This document shows positions 1 to 7,801 of a DNA stretch of 23,406 nucleotides, in pieces; the stretch's first letter is position 1; each line of letters opens with the position of its first letter. Under the pieces are notes generated by a model that was given only the letters and a program-made list of their open reading frames with translations, made no database searches and was not told where the DNA came from. Origin of the DNA: Calditrichia bacterium (GTDB lineage: Bacteria > Calditrichota > Calditrichia > RBG-13-44-9 > J075); assembly GCA_020635015.1 (NCBI GenBank), contig JACKAP010000021.1, positions 1 to 23,406 on the forward strand. The letters are read 5' to 3'. The translations under genes and the position numbers were made by a program.

Positions 1-88
1 ATTCACCCATTCACCCATTCACCCATTCACCCATTCACTCATCATCCCATCATGCCATCAACCCATTAACCCATCATCTCATTCACCC
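1..88. repeat. Degenerate octamer tandem array (ATYAnCCC family)
   Basis: Eleven consecutive 8-bp units fill the window from its first base. Units 1-4 and the last are ATTCACCC; others are ATCAACCC, ATTAACCC, ATCATCCC and similar. The phase is kept throughout. The same family recurs at 1504-1543 and, inverted, at 22459-22532. The array may extend to the left of the window. Confidence 0.9.
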
Positions 89-98
89 GTTAATCGCT

Positions 99-127
99 TT
101 GATTTTCTCCCGCGATTATCGTATCTT
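99..127 (+). promoter_or_regulatory. Candidate sigma70-type promoter for the SpoIIE-like gene
   Basis: TTGATT (99-104) and TATCTT (122-127) are separated by exactly 17 bases, each matching four of six consensus positions. The predicted start point lies about 20 bases before the GGTGAG ribosome site (143-148) and the ATG at 154. This is pattern matching only, and the sigma factor preference of the organism is unknown. Confidence 0.35.
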
Positions 128-153
128 TTCACCTACACATACGGTGAGATGCG

Positions 154-1356
154 ATGAAGGCGACAATCAACAAACTGCTTGAATACTCTACCCGGGAGTA
201 TGACATTTTTTTCCATCTGCCCCGGAGACTGCGGTTAAAGGGAGCGGGGGCGGTGTTCTTTTTTTATCTTAGCATTGTCTGCCTGTCCCATCTGGCGCTG
301 CGCCCATTTTTGAACGGCAGGGCGGAGGCAGACAGCTTCCTGCTGCAACTTTACGCCGGTTTCCTGGTGGTCGCTGTCGTTTCAATCTTACCGATTCTCT
401 TTCCCCCATTTCGCAGATATCGTTGGGTCGTAATGTATCTATCCTTTTTCTGGGGACTATTACTGGCGCTTTTCTATGCAGTCAGCATCAATCAGGTGTT
501 GATGGACCAACCGGTAGGGGTGACGGTAAAGGTGGTCTGGGCAACCGGCTTTCTGGCGATTGTGCTAGGATTGACGCTTTATGCGTCGGTGTTGAAGGCG
601 GTCGTTGCCGAAAAATCACTGATGGAGGCGGAGATACAGGTCGCCCGGCGCATCCAAATCCAATTGGTGCCGGAGTTGGAACAGGATGACGAGCTGTGTC
701 AGATCTATGGAAAATCGCTGCCGGCCCGGGAAGTGGGGGGAGATTTTTTTGACGTGGTGCGGCTGTCCGAGACCCGCATGGCGGTGGCAATCGGCGATGT
801 CTCCGGCCATAACATCGCTGCCGGACTGCTGATGGCGATCCTGAAAGGCGCCTTCCGTACCGAACTGCAATATACGACCAACCTGGAGCACCTTGCCAGG
901 TCCCTTAACCGTACCATTCTGGAGAATTCTGACAAGCAGATGTTCGTCAGCTTCATGTGCGGGATCTTCGACTTTGGTGAGAATTCCCTGACCATGGTCA
1001 ATGCCGGTCATTTGCCGCTGCTGCAGTACCGCGCGCAAAAAGGGGAGGCGGTGCAGTGGAATCCCGCCGGCATGGCTTTCGGCCTTTCCAAATCAGCTAA
1101 ATACCAACTGCAAAAAACGTTTTACAAAACGGATGATGTGTTCCTCTTTATCACCGACGGCCTGGAGGAATCGGCTAATCCGGCCGGTGAGGAATATGGC
1201 CTGGAGCGTATCCAGCAGTTTATGGTGGCGGCGAAAGGGCAGGGGGGACCACAGGATTTATACCAGGGACTGATGGCGGATATCCGCGAATTTACCGGTC
1301 CCCATCCCGCCCGGGATGATCTGACGTTTTTGGGATTGAAGGTCAAGAACGGATAG
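154..1356 (+). CDS. Membrane-anchored SpoIIE/PP2C-family serine phosphatase (RsbU-like)
   Basis: Predicted serine/threonine phosphatase of the SpoIIE/RsbU class, which removes phosphate from STAS-domain anti-sigma-factor antagonists. The 400-residue protein has about four hydrophobic segments (roughly residues 32-50, 66-84, 91-112, 121-150), so it is probably inner-membrane anchored. A short linker typical of the class (residues 155-175, with an A..IQ..L.P pattern) leads into the catalytic domain. Metal-binding motifs are visible: GGDFFD (195-200), GDVSGHN (214-220), NAGH (293-296), ITDGLEE (333-339) and RDD (387-389). No PAS, GAF or receiver domain is present, so sensing would be by the membrane part. 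The ATG at 154 has GGTGAG five bases upstream. The STAS gene at 3648 is a plausible substrate; no RsbW-like kinase is in the window. The fold assignment is firm, the partner inferred. Confidence 0.93.
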   Translation: MKATINKLLEYSTREYDIFFHLPRRLRLKGAGAVFFFYLSIVCLSHLALRPFLNGRAEADSFLLQLYAGFLVVAVVSILPILFPPFRRYRWVVMYLSFFWGLLLALFYAVSINQVLMDQPVGVTVKVVWATGFLAIVLGLTLYASVLKAVVAEKSLMEAEIQVARRIQIQLVPELEQDDELCQIYGKSLPAREVGGDFFDVVRLSETRMAVAIGDVSGHNIAAGLLMAILKGAFRTELQYTTNLEHLARSLNRTILENSDKQMFVSFMCGIFDFGENSLTMVNAGHLPLLQYRAQKGEAVQWNPAGMAFGLSKSAKYQLQKTFYKTDDVFLFITDGLEESANPAGEEYGLERIQQFMVAAKGQGGPQDLYQGLMADIREFTGPHPARDDLTFLGLKVKNG

Positions 1357-1383
1357 TTTGGATGGGGAAGGATAAAGGGGGAA

Positions 1384-1425
1384 GGATGAAGGATGAAGGA
1401 TGAAGGATGAAGGATGAAGGATAGA
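1384..1425. repeat. Heptamer tandem array (GGATGAA)
   Basis: Five perfect 7-bp GGATGAA units followed by a sixth, GGATAGA, in the 218-bp gap between the phosphatase and ABC ATPase genes. Looser GGAT/AGGG-rich sequence continues on both sides. No terminator hairpin is apparent in the gap. Confidence 0.9.
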
Positions 1426-1503
1426 GGGTAAGGGTTGAAGGATGGGGGACGGTGGATACAGGTGTGATCATGAGGAGGCCCGGATAATGTTTTGTTTTAA
1501 CCC

Positions 1504-1543
1504 ATTAACTCATCAACCCATCAACCCATCAACCCATCAACAC
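1504..1543. repeat. Octamer tandem array (ATCAACCC family)
   Basis: Five 8-bp units: ATTAACTC, three perfect ATCAACCC, then ATCAACAC. Same family as 1-88 and 22459-22532. It ends about 30 bases before the ATPase ATG at 1575, and I see no Shine-Dalgarno sequence in the remaining leader. Confidence 0.9.
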
Positions 1544-1574
1544 GATACATAGCATAAAAACGAGAATCGAATCC

Positions 1575-2258
1575 ATGAATTCACCGATATTGAAAGTTTC
1601 CGATATCCACAAATCCTTCCGCAGCGGCAGCAGTATGCTTGAGGTGCTGAAAGGCGTTTCATTTACGATGCAGGATGGCGAATCATTGGCGATCATCGGC
1701 CCGTCCGGATCCGGTAAAAGCACGCTGCTGCATCTGCTGGGCGCTCTGGACACCGCGGACAGTGGTTCGATCGAAATTGCGGGAAAGGATCCTTTCACCC
1801 TGACGGAGCTGGAATTGGCACGCTTCCGCAACCGGGTGATCGGATTTGTGTTCCAGGACCATCATCTGCTGCCGCAGTATAGCGTGTTAGAAAATGTGCT
1901 GGTGCCGACCCTGGCCTTTCCCGACGATCGGGATGGCAAGGAGGCCCGCGCCCGGGAACTGATTGAACGGGTGGGGCTGACCGGCCGGATCGATCACCGT
2001 CCGGCGGAGCTGTCCGGCGGCGAGCGCCAGCGGGTGGCCATCGCCCGGGCGCTGATCAACCGGCCGCAACTGCTGTTGTGTGATGAACCCACCGGCAACC
2101 TCGATCAGGAAACCGGCCGGACGGTCGGCGATCTGCTGTTCGAGCTGCACCGGGAGGCAAAAAATTTGCTGATCGTGGTTACCCATAGCCTGGAACTGGC
2201 CGGGCGCTTCCCCCGCCGCCTGGCGTTCCAGGGCGACCGGCTGGCAGAGGTGGCGTGA
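1575..2258 (+). CDS. ABC transporter ATPase, LolD/YbbA/MacB type
   Basis: A 227-residue ABC nucleotide-binding protein of the LolD/YbbA/FtsE-like group, which drives FtsX-fold permeases in lipoprotein or substrate extrusion rather than import. All motifs are intact: Walker A GPSGSGKST (42-50), Q-loop FQDHHLLP (93-100), signature LSGGERQ (146-152), Walker B LLLCDEPTGNLD (166-177) and the H-loop histidine in VVTHS (about 204). Length matches LolD and YbbA (about 230). The likely partner is the giant FtsX-like permease at 4114-7515, but a dehydrogenase and a STAS gene lie between them, which is unusual. The ATG at 1575 gives the standard family N-terminus although no Shine-Dalgarno sequence is seen. 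Substrate cannot be read from sequence. Confidence 0.95.
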   Translation: MNSPILKVSDIHKSFRSGSSMLEVLKGVSFTMQDGESLAIIGPSGSGKSTLLHLLGALDTADSGSIEIAGKDPFTLTELELARFRNRVIGFVFQDHHLLPQYSVLENVLVPTLAFPDDRDGKEARARELIERVGLTGRIDHRPAELSGGERQRVAIARALINRPQLLLCDEPTGNLDQETGRTVGDLLFELHREAKNLLIVVTHSLELAGRFPRRLAFQGDRLAEVA

Positions 2259-2318
2259 GGTCCGGCGCTGGTGATATCCGGAGTGCGTGGTTTATCGCCT
2301 GATCATTGATAATTGGAT

Positions 2319-2378
2319 AGTGGCAGCGGCAGTAGCAGTGGCAGGAAGTTGACTGCCACTGCTACTGCCACTGCCACT
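2319..2378. repeat. 26-bp inverted repeat built of CTGCCA hexamers (strong hairpin)
   Basis: Left arm 2319-2344 and right arm 2353-2378 are complementary over 26 bp with one C/A mismatch (2327 with 2370) around an 8-nt loop. Each arm is four hexamer units plus two bases, with the variant CTGCTA at the same place in both. The right arm is identical to 22591-22616 in the array at the far end of the window. It sits in the 172-bp gap after the ATPase gene. It could stop transcription or protect an mRNA end, but no U-tract follows. Confidence 0.9.
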
Positions 2379-2430
2379 TGAATGGCATAAATGGTCAAAG
2401 ACTATGTAGATAGAACAGGAGCACGCAGAT

Positions 2431-3477
2431 ATGAAAGCGCTGACTTTCCGCGGCACGGGCCGGATCGAATATGAGACCGTGCCGGATCCCCGGCTGCTGG
2501 CGCCGGGTGATGTGATTGTCAAAACCCGCCTGTGTGCGATTTGCGGCTCGGATATGCACGTTTATCACGGCCGGGAACGGGGGCTGGACCCGGGAACGGT
2601 GATGGGGCATGAGTTTATCGGCGAGATTGTCGAGACCGGCCGGGAGGTGCAGCGTTTCCGGGTCGGGGATGCGGTTTTCAGCCCGTTCTTTAGCGCCTGC
2701 GGAGGGTGCTTTTATTGCGAGCAGGATCTCTCCTGCCGCTGCCAACGCGGGCAGTTGTTCGGCTGGGTGGAACGGGGCGTGGGATTGCAGGGCGTGCAGG
2801 CCGAATTCGTGCGGGTGCCGCTGGCAGATACCACCCTCTACGCCATTCCCGAAGCGGTTGAGGATGAAGCGGCGCTGCTGCTATGCGATATACTCCCCAC
2901 CGGCTGGTTCTGCGCCGATATGGCCGGGGCGCGCCCGGGGGGCAGCTATGCGGTGATCGGCTGCGGGCCGGTAGGGCTGCTGGCGATTATCAGTCTGCGC
3001 GAGATGGGTGCCGGGCAGATCCTGGCGGTCGACCTGGTGCCGGAGCGCCGGGCGATGGCTGCTCGCCTGGGGGCAATTCCTTTTGACGGCGCGTCGCCCG
3101 ATTTGGTCAAAAATATACACGGATTGACCGGCGGTCGCGGTCCCGATGCGGTGCTGGAAGTAGTGGGGCTCCCGGCGGCGCAGCAGTTGGCATACCTCCT
3201 GGTGCGGCCGGGCGGGGTGCTGGCAGTGGCCGGGGTGCACAACGCTGCTAAGTTTGCATTTCAGCCGGCGGATTTGTATAATAAAAATCTGACTTACCGC
3301 ACCGGCCGCTGCCCGGTACAGCGCTACGTACCACGCCTGCTGCCGCTGGTGCAGCAACGGAAATACGATTTCAGCGCCCTGATCTCCCACCGCCTCCCCC
3401 TCAGAGATGGTGTGCGGGGGTATGAGATGTTTGATCAAAAGATCGAAGGATGTACGAAGGTGGTGCTACGGCCTTGA
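2431..3477 (+). CDS. Zinc-dependent medium-chain alcohol/polyol dehydrogenase
   Basis: A 348-residue MDR-superfamily dehydrogenase, oxidising a secondary alcohol, polyol or sugar alcohol with a nicotinamide cofactor. Catalytic zinc residues are C38 (in CAICGSD), H60 and E61 (GHE), and probably D153. The structural zinc lobe has the four-cysteine pattern C90, C93, C96, C104. The Rossmann motif GCGPVG is at 177-182, and an aspartate (about 201) at the end of the second strand favours NAD over NADP. Length is typical. AGGAG (2417-2421) lies nine bases before the ATG. Overall it resembles the threonine/sorbitol dehydrogenase branch, but the substrate is not readable. It has no obvious link to the ABC ATPase upstream or the STAS gene downstream. 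Confidence 0.92.
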   Translation: MKALTFRGTGRIEYETVPDPRLLAPGDVIVKTRLCAICGSDMHVYHGRERGLDPGTVMGHEFIGEIVETGREVQRFRVGDAVFSPFFSACGGCFYCEQDLSCRCQRGQLFGWVERGVGLQGVQAEFVRVPLADTTLYAIPEAVEDEAALLLCDILPTGWFCADMAGARPGGSYAVIGCGPVGLLAIISLREMGAGQILAVDLVPERRAMAARLGAIPFDGASPDLVKNIHGLTGGRGPDAVLEVVGLPAAQQLAYLLVRPGGVLAVAGVHNAAKFAFQPADLYNKNLTYRTGRCPVQRYVPRLLPLVQQRKYDFSALISHRLPLRDGVRGYEMFDQKIEGCTKVVLRP

Positions 3478-3480
3478 TGG

Positions 3481-3529
3481 TGGTTGTTGGTTGTTGGTTG
3501 TTGGTTGTTGGTTGTTGGTTGTTGGTTGT
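3481..3529. repeat. Heptamer tandem array (TGGTTGT)
   Basis: Seven perfect 7-bp units starting five bases after the dehydrogenase stop codon, in the 170-bp gap before the STAS gene. The unit resembles the CAGTTGT heptamers at 12182-12230 and 21094-21114. Confidence 0.92.
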
Positions 3530-3565
3530 TGGAATTTAAGGGGAATGGGGGATTGCGCAAGAAAA

Positions 3566-3594
3566 TTGTAGAAACTGATGTTGCGCTCTATGCT
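3566..3594 (+). promoter_or_regulatory. Candidate sigma70-type promoter for the STAS gene
   Basis: TTGTAG (3566-3571) and TATGCT (3589-3594) with a 17-base spacer, in the non-repetitive part of the gap before the STAS gene. This would give an independent start after the tandem array, with a leader of about 50 bases. Weak, pattern-based evidence. Confidence 0.25.
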
Positions 3595-3647
3595 CCAAAA
3601 TGTAATTCAAGCTGCCATTTTCACAAGTTTTAACCTTGAGGAGACGG

Positions 3648-3953
3648 ATGGAATATCGTTCTGAGGTAAAAGACGGCATATTGCATATCCACATCTCAGG
3701 AAATATCATTTTTGAGGAGACGGCGGATTTTAGCCGTTACCTGGATAGTCTGCTGACCGAGGAATTTTCTGCGGCGGTGCTGAATTTTTCCGGGGTGACC
3801 GGCATTACCAGTTCCGCCATCGGGGCGGTGATCGATTTTCACCAGAAGTTGACCGCCAAAGGCCGCACCATGCGCATCGAAGGGATGAGCGAAAAGGCTT
3901 ATTCGGTGTTCAAATATTTCAAACTCGACCAGCTCTTTCCGATCGAGCGGTGA
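3648..3953 (+). CDS. Single-domain STAS protein, anti-sigma factor antagonist (RsbV/SpoIIAA-like)
   Basis: A 101-residue protein consisting only of a STAS domain. Family members bind a kinase/anti-sigma factor when unphosphorylated and are switched by phosphorylation of one serine. The conserved strand-loop-helix is NFSGVTGITSSAIGAV (about 46-61); the second serine (S56) aligns with the phosphorylated serine of SpoIIAA. I chose the ATG at 3648 because GAGGAG (3638-3643) precedes it by four bases; a TTG at 3636 is in frame but overlaps that ribosome site. Likely substrate of the SpoIIE-type phosphatase at 154-1356. No kinase or sigma factor is in the window. A role in protein scaffolding or transport control is possible, but partner switching is the usual function. 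Confidence 0.88.
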   Translation: MEYRSEVKDGILHIHISGNIIFEETADFSRYLDSLLTEEFSAAVLNFSGVTGITSSAIGAVIDFHQKLTAKGRTMRIEGMSEKAYSVFKYFKLDQLFPIER

Positions 3954-3956
3954 GGT

Positions 3957-4012
3957 CTGGATGCTGGATGCTGGATGCTGGATGCTGGATACTGGATACT
4001 GGATGCTGGATA
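3957..4012. repeat. Heptamer tandem array (CTGGATG)
   Basis: Eight 7-bp units: five CTGGATG and three CTGGATA, beginning three bases after the STAS stop codon. The remaining 100 bases before the permease are AT-rich without an obvious ribosome site; a 10-bp palindrome AAGATATCTT lies just after the array. Confidence 0.92.
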
Positions 4013-4113
4013 AAAAGATATCTTCAACGTCCAAAACCTAATACCCAACATCCAACATCAGAAAATCGTAATATTTTGGATAGTTTAATGACACGTCACA
4101 TCCGATTAGACCG

Positions 4114-7100
4114 ATGGCCAATAATTTGAAAAAAAATCTATTGTATTATTGGCGGATCAATTTAGCGGTGGTGCTGGGAGCGGCGATTGCCGCGGCGGTG
4201 CTGACCGGCGCGCTGCTGGTGGGCGATTCGGTGCGGGGCAGCCTGCGCGATATGACCCTGGAACGTCTGGGAGATATCGACTATGCCCTGGTGAGCGAGC
4301 GCTTCTTCCGCGCCGCGCTGGCGGAGGACCTGATGCAATCTCCCCGCTTTCGCGATCTGTTTTACCGCGCGGCACCGGCAATACTGCTCAGCGGCAGCGC
4401 CGTGGCTCCCCAGAACAAAGCCCGTGCCTCCCAGGTAGAGATCACCGGGTTGGATCAGCGCTTCCTGCAGTTGTTCGACAGCAATCCTTTGCTGCCGTCA
4501 ATGCGTCTCGATTCCCTGCTCCAGAAACCGGCCGGGCAGCCCTTTCCGCCGGTGGTCATCAATGCCGCCCTGCAGCGGGAGCTTCAACTTCAAGTCGGCG
4601 ATCCGCTGCTGCTCTACCTGGCCCGGCGCAGCGAAATTCATCGCGAGTCACTCTTTGGCAGCAAGCAGACCGAGGATATCGTGCGCACCCTGCGTCTGAC
4701 TGTCAGTGCGGTGCTGCCGGACCGCGGGATGGGGCGTTTCGGACTGCGTCCTCACCAGACCCTGCCCTTGAACGCTTTCGTCTCGCTTGAGGTCCTGCAA
4801 AAGGCGCTGGAGCAGAGCGGAAGGGTGAATAGCCTGATGGTTGCGGCTGTGAGATCGGAAATCGGCCACAGCGCGGAATTGCAAGACGAACTCCACCAGG
4901 CGCTGCAGTTGGATGATGCCGGCCTGAAGTTGGTCGTACGGGAGAACTTTCTCTCGCTGGAGAGCCGGGAATTTGTGCTCAGCCCGCCGGTGGCGGATGC
5001 GGCGCTGGCGGCCGCGGTAGCAGCCGATGCGGTGGTGCTGCCGGTGTTGACCTATCTGGCCAACAGTACCCGCCGGGAGGGCCGCGTAATGCCCTATGCC
5101 ACAGTAGCCGCCCTTCCCAGCGAACTGCCGGAAGATTTTGGGAAACTGAGATTGCTAAACGGTTCGCCGGCACCTCCGCTGCACGGCAGCCAGATCCTGC
5201 TGAACCGCTGGGCGGCAGAAGACCTTGCTGCCGCCGCCGGGGATACACTGACGATGCGTTATTACCGGGTGGAGGGTGGCGAAGCGCTGGCGGAGACCAG
5301 TCATGTTTTCCAGGTAGCTGGGGTGGTGCGCCTGGAAGGGCTGGGGGCCGATCCCTCACTGACGCCGGATTTTCCCGGCATTCACGATGCCGAACACATT
5401 TATGACTGGGATCCACCCTTTCCGGTCGACCTCAGCCGGGTGCGCCCGAAGGATGAGCAATATTGGGATGACCACCGGGCCACCCCCAAGGCGTTTATCG
5501 TGCTGGAAACCGGGCAGCAGCTTTGGGGAAGCCGCTTCGGCAAACTCACCGCGATCCGGATGGCCGCACCCGGCGGCGGCGATTTGCACCGGCTGGCCGA
5601 AACGGTTACTTCCGAATTGCGGCAGCGGCTGCACCCGGCGATGCTGGATTTGCGCTTCCAGCCGGTGAAGCAGCAAGGACTGAGCGCCGCCACCGGCGCT
5701 ACCGATTTCAGCGGTCTGTTCATCGGCTTCAGCCTTTTTCTGATCGTCTCCGCCGCACTGTTGACCGGCCTGCTGTTCCGCCTGGGGGTAGAGCAGCGGG
5801 TGGGGGAGATCGGGGTGCTGCTCTCCACCGGTTACCCGCCGAAAAAGATCCGCCGCCAATTCCTGGGTGAGGGTCTGCTGCTGGCTGCTCTGGGATGTCT
5901 CCTCGGGTTATTGCTGGCGCTGGGCTATGCCTGGTTGGTAATGGCTGCTTTGCGTACCTGGTGGTCGCAGGCTACCGGCACCTCCTTCCTGTTCCTGCAT
6001 GTGACGCCGCTCAGTCTGGTGCTGGGTTATCTGATTGCACTGCTGGTGGTGATCCTTGCCATCACCCGAACCTTACGCCAATTGAAGCAGGTGCCCGCCC
6101 CGGCTTTGCTGGCCGGGGTTACGGCGGTGTCTCGGGACGGTTCCGGGCGCGCCGCGCTTTGGCTTGCCCTGGGAGCGCTGGCGGCTGCGCTTCTGATGAT
6201 CGGATATGCATTGACCGCCGGGGTTACCGCTTCGGCAGGACTTTTTTTCGGCAGCGGGGCGCTGCTGCTGATCGCTGGATTGAGCCTGGTTGCCGCTTTC
6301 TTCCGCCGGCCCCGCCGTCAATCCGGCGGGTTGAGGGGGCTGATCGCCATGGCGCTGTTAAATAACGCCCGCAAGCCCGGACGCAGCATGCTCTGTGTCG
6401 CGCTGGTGGCCTGCGCGGCGTTTATGATTGTTTCCGTGGGGGCCAACCGCACCGATTTCCGCCGGCTGGCCGTCGAACGTACCTCCGGCACCGGCGGCTA
6501 CGCGCTGCTGGCCGAAGCGGATATTCCGCTCTACAGCGATCTGAACACCCCCGCCGGCCGGCTCGATCTGGGCTTTCCCAGCAGCGGCCCCCTGGAGAGT
6601 GACAGCGGGTATATTGCATCTTTGCGCCTGCTGCCCGGGGAGGATGCCAGCTGTCTCAATCTCTATCGTCCGGAAAAACCACGCGTGCTCGGCGTGCCCC
6701 CGGCGATGATCCGCCGGGGCGGGTTCGGCTTCCAGGCGCTGCCGGAAATGCATCCGGCAAATCCCTGGGAATTGCTGGAAGACACCCTGGCACCCGGGGT
6801 GATTCCAGCGCTGGCCGACTACAACTCGGCGATGTGGATCATGCATTTGCAGCGGGGAGAAGATCTGGTGATGGAGGATCAATTTGGGGACACCCTGCGC
6901 CTGCGTCTGGTCGGTTTGCTGGAAAAATCGATCTTTCAAAGCGAGGTGCTGATCTCGGAAACGAATTTCCTGAAGCATTTTCCCGGCCAGGGCGGCTACC
7001 GCTATTTCTTGATCGATGTGCCCGGCAGCAAAGCGGGAGAAGTCACTCTCTCGCTGGAACGAACCCTGAGCGATTATGGATTTGACGTCACGCCTACAGG

Positions 7101-7515
7101 GGAGAAGCTGGCCGCCTATCAGGCGGTGGAAAACACCTATCTATCAGTTTTCCAAACGCTGGGGGGATTGGGCTTGCTATTGGGCACCTTCGGGCTGGGA
7201 CTTATTTTGTTCCGCAATGCGTTGGAGCGGAAAGGAGAGTTGGCGGTGATGCGCGCTTTCGGGTATCGCCAGCAGGTGATTGCCCGGCTGCTGCTGCTGG
7301 AAAACAGCCTGTTGATCCTGCTCGGCCTGCTGATCGGCAGCCTGGCGGCGCTGATCGCGGTAGCACCGCATGTGCTGAGCCAGGCCGGACAGGCGCCCTG
7401 GCTATCCCTGGGACTAACATTGTTGTTGGTGTTTGCGACCGGCCTGCTGGCCAGCCTGTTGGCAGTGTTTGCCGCATTGCGCCAGCCGCTGCTGCCGGCG
7501 TTGAAGGCGGAGTAG
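4114..7515 (+). CDS. Very large FtsX/MacB-type ABC permease (YbbP-like, duplicated)
   Basis: A 1133-residue permease with two FtsX-like halves. One transmembrane helix near the N-terminus (15-37) precedes a large periplasmic domain (about 40-520). Then come roughly three helices (530-655), a hydrophobic pair (680-732) and the next half's first helix (759-777). A second periplasmic domain (about 780-1000) and three final helices (1008-1035, 1055-1083, 1097-1124) follow. About ten helices in this order match the YbbP-like topology, but both periplasmic parts are bigger than in E. coli YbbP (about 800 residues). The cytoplasmic stretches after helices, with E(Q/R)..GE..VLL/MRAFGY patterns, are the usual ATPase-coupling loops. 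It probably works with the ATPase at 1575-2258. Function is extrusion or mechanotransmission; substrate unknown. No Shine-Dalgarno sequence precedes the ATG. Confidence 0.9.
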   Translation: MANNLKKNLLYYWRINLAVVLGAAIAAAVLTGALLVGDSVRGSLRDMTLERLGDIDYALVSERFFRAALAEDLMQSPRFRDLFYRAAPAILLSGSAVAPQNKARASQVEITGLDQRFLQLFDSNPLLPSMRLDSLLQKPAGQPFPPVVINAALQRELQLQVGDPLLLYLARRSEIHRESLFGSKQTEDIVRTLRLTVSAVLPDRGMGRFGLRPHQTLPLNAFVSLEVLQKALEQSGRVNSLMVAAVRSEIGHSAELQDELHQALQLDDAGLKLVVRENFLSLESREFVLSPPVADAALAAAVAADAVVLPVLTYLANSTRREGRVMPYATVAALPSELPEDFGKLRLLNGSPAPPLHGSQILLNRWAAEDLAAAAGDTLTMRYYRVEGGEALAETSHVFQVAGVVRLEGLGADPSLTPDFPGIHDAEHIYDWDPPFPVDLSRVRPKDEQYWDDHRATPKAFIVLETGQQLWGSRFGKLTAIRMAAPGGGDLHRLAETVTSELRQRLHPAMLDLRFQPVKQQGLSAATGATDFSGLFIGFSLFLIVSAALLTGLLFRLGVEQRVGEIGVLLSTGYPPKKIRRQFLGEGLLLAALGCLLGLLLALGYAWLVMAALRTWWSQATGTSFLFLHVTPLSLVLGYLIALLVVILAITRTLRQLKQVPAPALLAGVTAVSRDGSGRAALWLALGALAAALLMIGYALTAGVTASAGLFFGSGALLLIAGLSLVAAFFRRPRRQSGGLRGLIAMALLNNARKPGRSMLCVALVACAAFMIVSVGANRTDFRRLAVERTSGTGGYALLAEADIPLYSDLNTPAGRLDLGFPSSGPLESDSGYIASLRLLPGEDASCLNLYRPEKPRVLGVPPAMIRRGGFGFQALPEMHPANPWELLEDTLAPGVIPALADYNSAMWIMHLQRGEDLVMEDQFGDTLRLRLVGLLEKSIFQSEVLISETNFLKHFPGQGGYRYFLIDVPGSKAGEVTLSLERTLSDYGFDVTPTGEKLAAYQAVENTYLSVFQTLGGLGLLLGTFGLGLILFRNALERKGELAVMRAFGYRQQVIARLLLLENSLLILLGLLIGSLAALIAVAPHVLSQAGQAPWLSLGLTLLLVFATGLLASLLAVFAALRQPLLPALKAE

Positions 7516-7528
7516 CCGGCAAAGCTGG

Positions 7529-7648
7529 CGATGTTAGTTCGCTTCGCTCACGATGTTTGCTCACTTGCGTTCGCGATGTTAGTTCGCTTCGCTCACGATG
7601 TTTGCTCACTTGCGTTCGCGATATTTGTTCGCTACGCTCACGATGTTG
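7529..7648. repeat. 45-bp tandem repeat, two full copies and a partial third
   Basis: Identical 45-bp copies at 7529-7573 and 7574-7618, then a diverged partial copy from 7619. Each copy is itself two halves that both begin CGATGTT, giving the pattern A-B-A-B-A'. It lies just after the permease stop in the 286-bp junction between two converging genes. Short palindromic sub-words such as TTCGCTTCGCTCA make it look like a mobile or amplifying intergenic repeat rather than coding sequence. Confidence 0.85.
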
Positions 7649-7680
7649 GTTAACAATTGATGAGGCCGTGATTACTATTA

Positions 7681-7720
7681 CCCGCATTTTCAAGGCGGGG
7701 ATCCCGAACTGGATTCGGGA
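7681..7720. repeat. Pair of adjacent small hairpins between convergent genes
   Basis: CCCGC (7681-7685) pairs with GCGGG (7695-7699), and TCCCGAA (7702-7708) pairs perfectly with TTCGGGA (7714-7720). The arrangement resembles the common REP/PU-like intergenic palindromes. It lies between the + strand permease and the - strand asparagine synthetase-like gene, so it could act as a two-way transcript end, but neither side has a strong U-tract. Confidence 0.5.
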
Positions 7721-7763
7721 GTGACGCGTTCAGCGAGCCAATCAGGGGCGGTTGATCCGCAGT

Positions 7764-7798
7764 TTCGCTCTTCGCTCTTCGCTTTTCGCTCTTCGCAC
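7764..7798. repeat. Heptamer tandem array (TTCGCTC)
   Basis: Five 7-bp units (TTCGCTC, TTCGCTC, TTCGCTT, TTCGCTC, TTCGCAC) ending three bases before the stop codon of the - strand amidotransferase gene. With the 45-bp repeat and the hairpins this fills most of the 7516-7801 gap; I see no gene in it. Confidence 0.85.
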
Positions 7799-7801
7799 AT
7801 T

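Noticed and set aside
1..88. Possible CRISPR array at the window start
   Set aside because: The units are 8 bp with no spacers; it is a simple tandem array. The same applies to the other arrays.
7202..7693. 163-residue minus-strand frame with repeated HRERSE words
   Set aside because: Translation of the 45-bp repeat plus antisense of the permease end; no domain or ribosome site.
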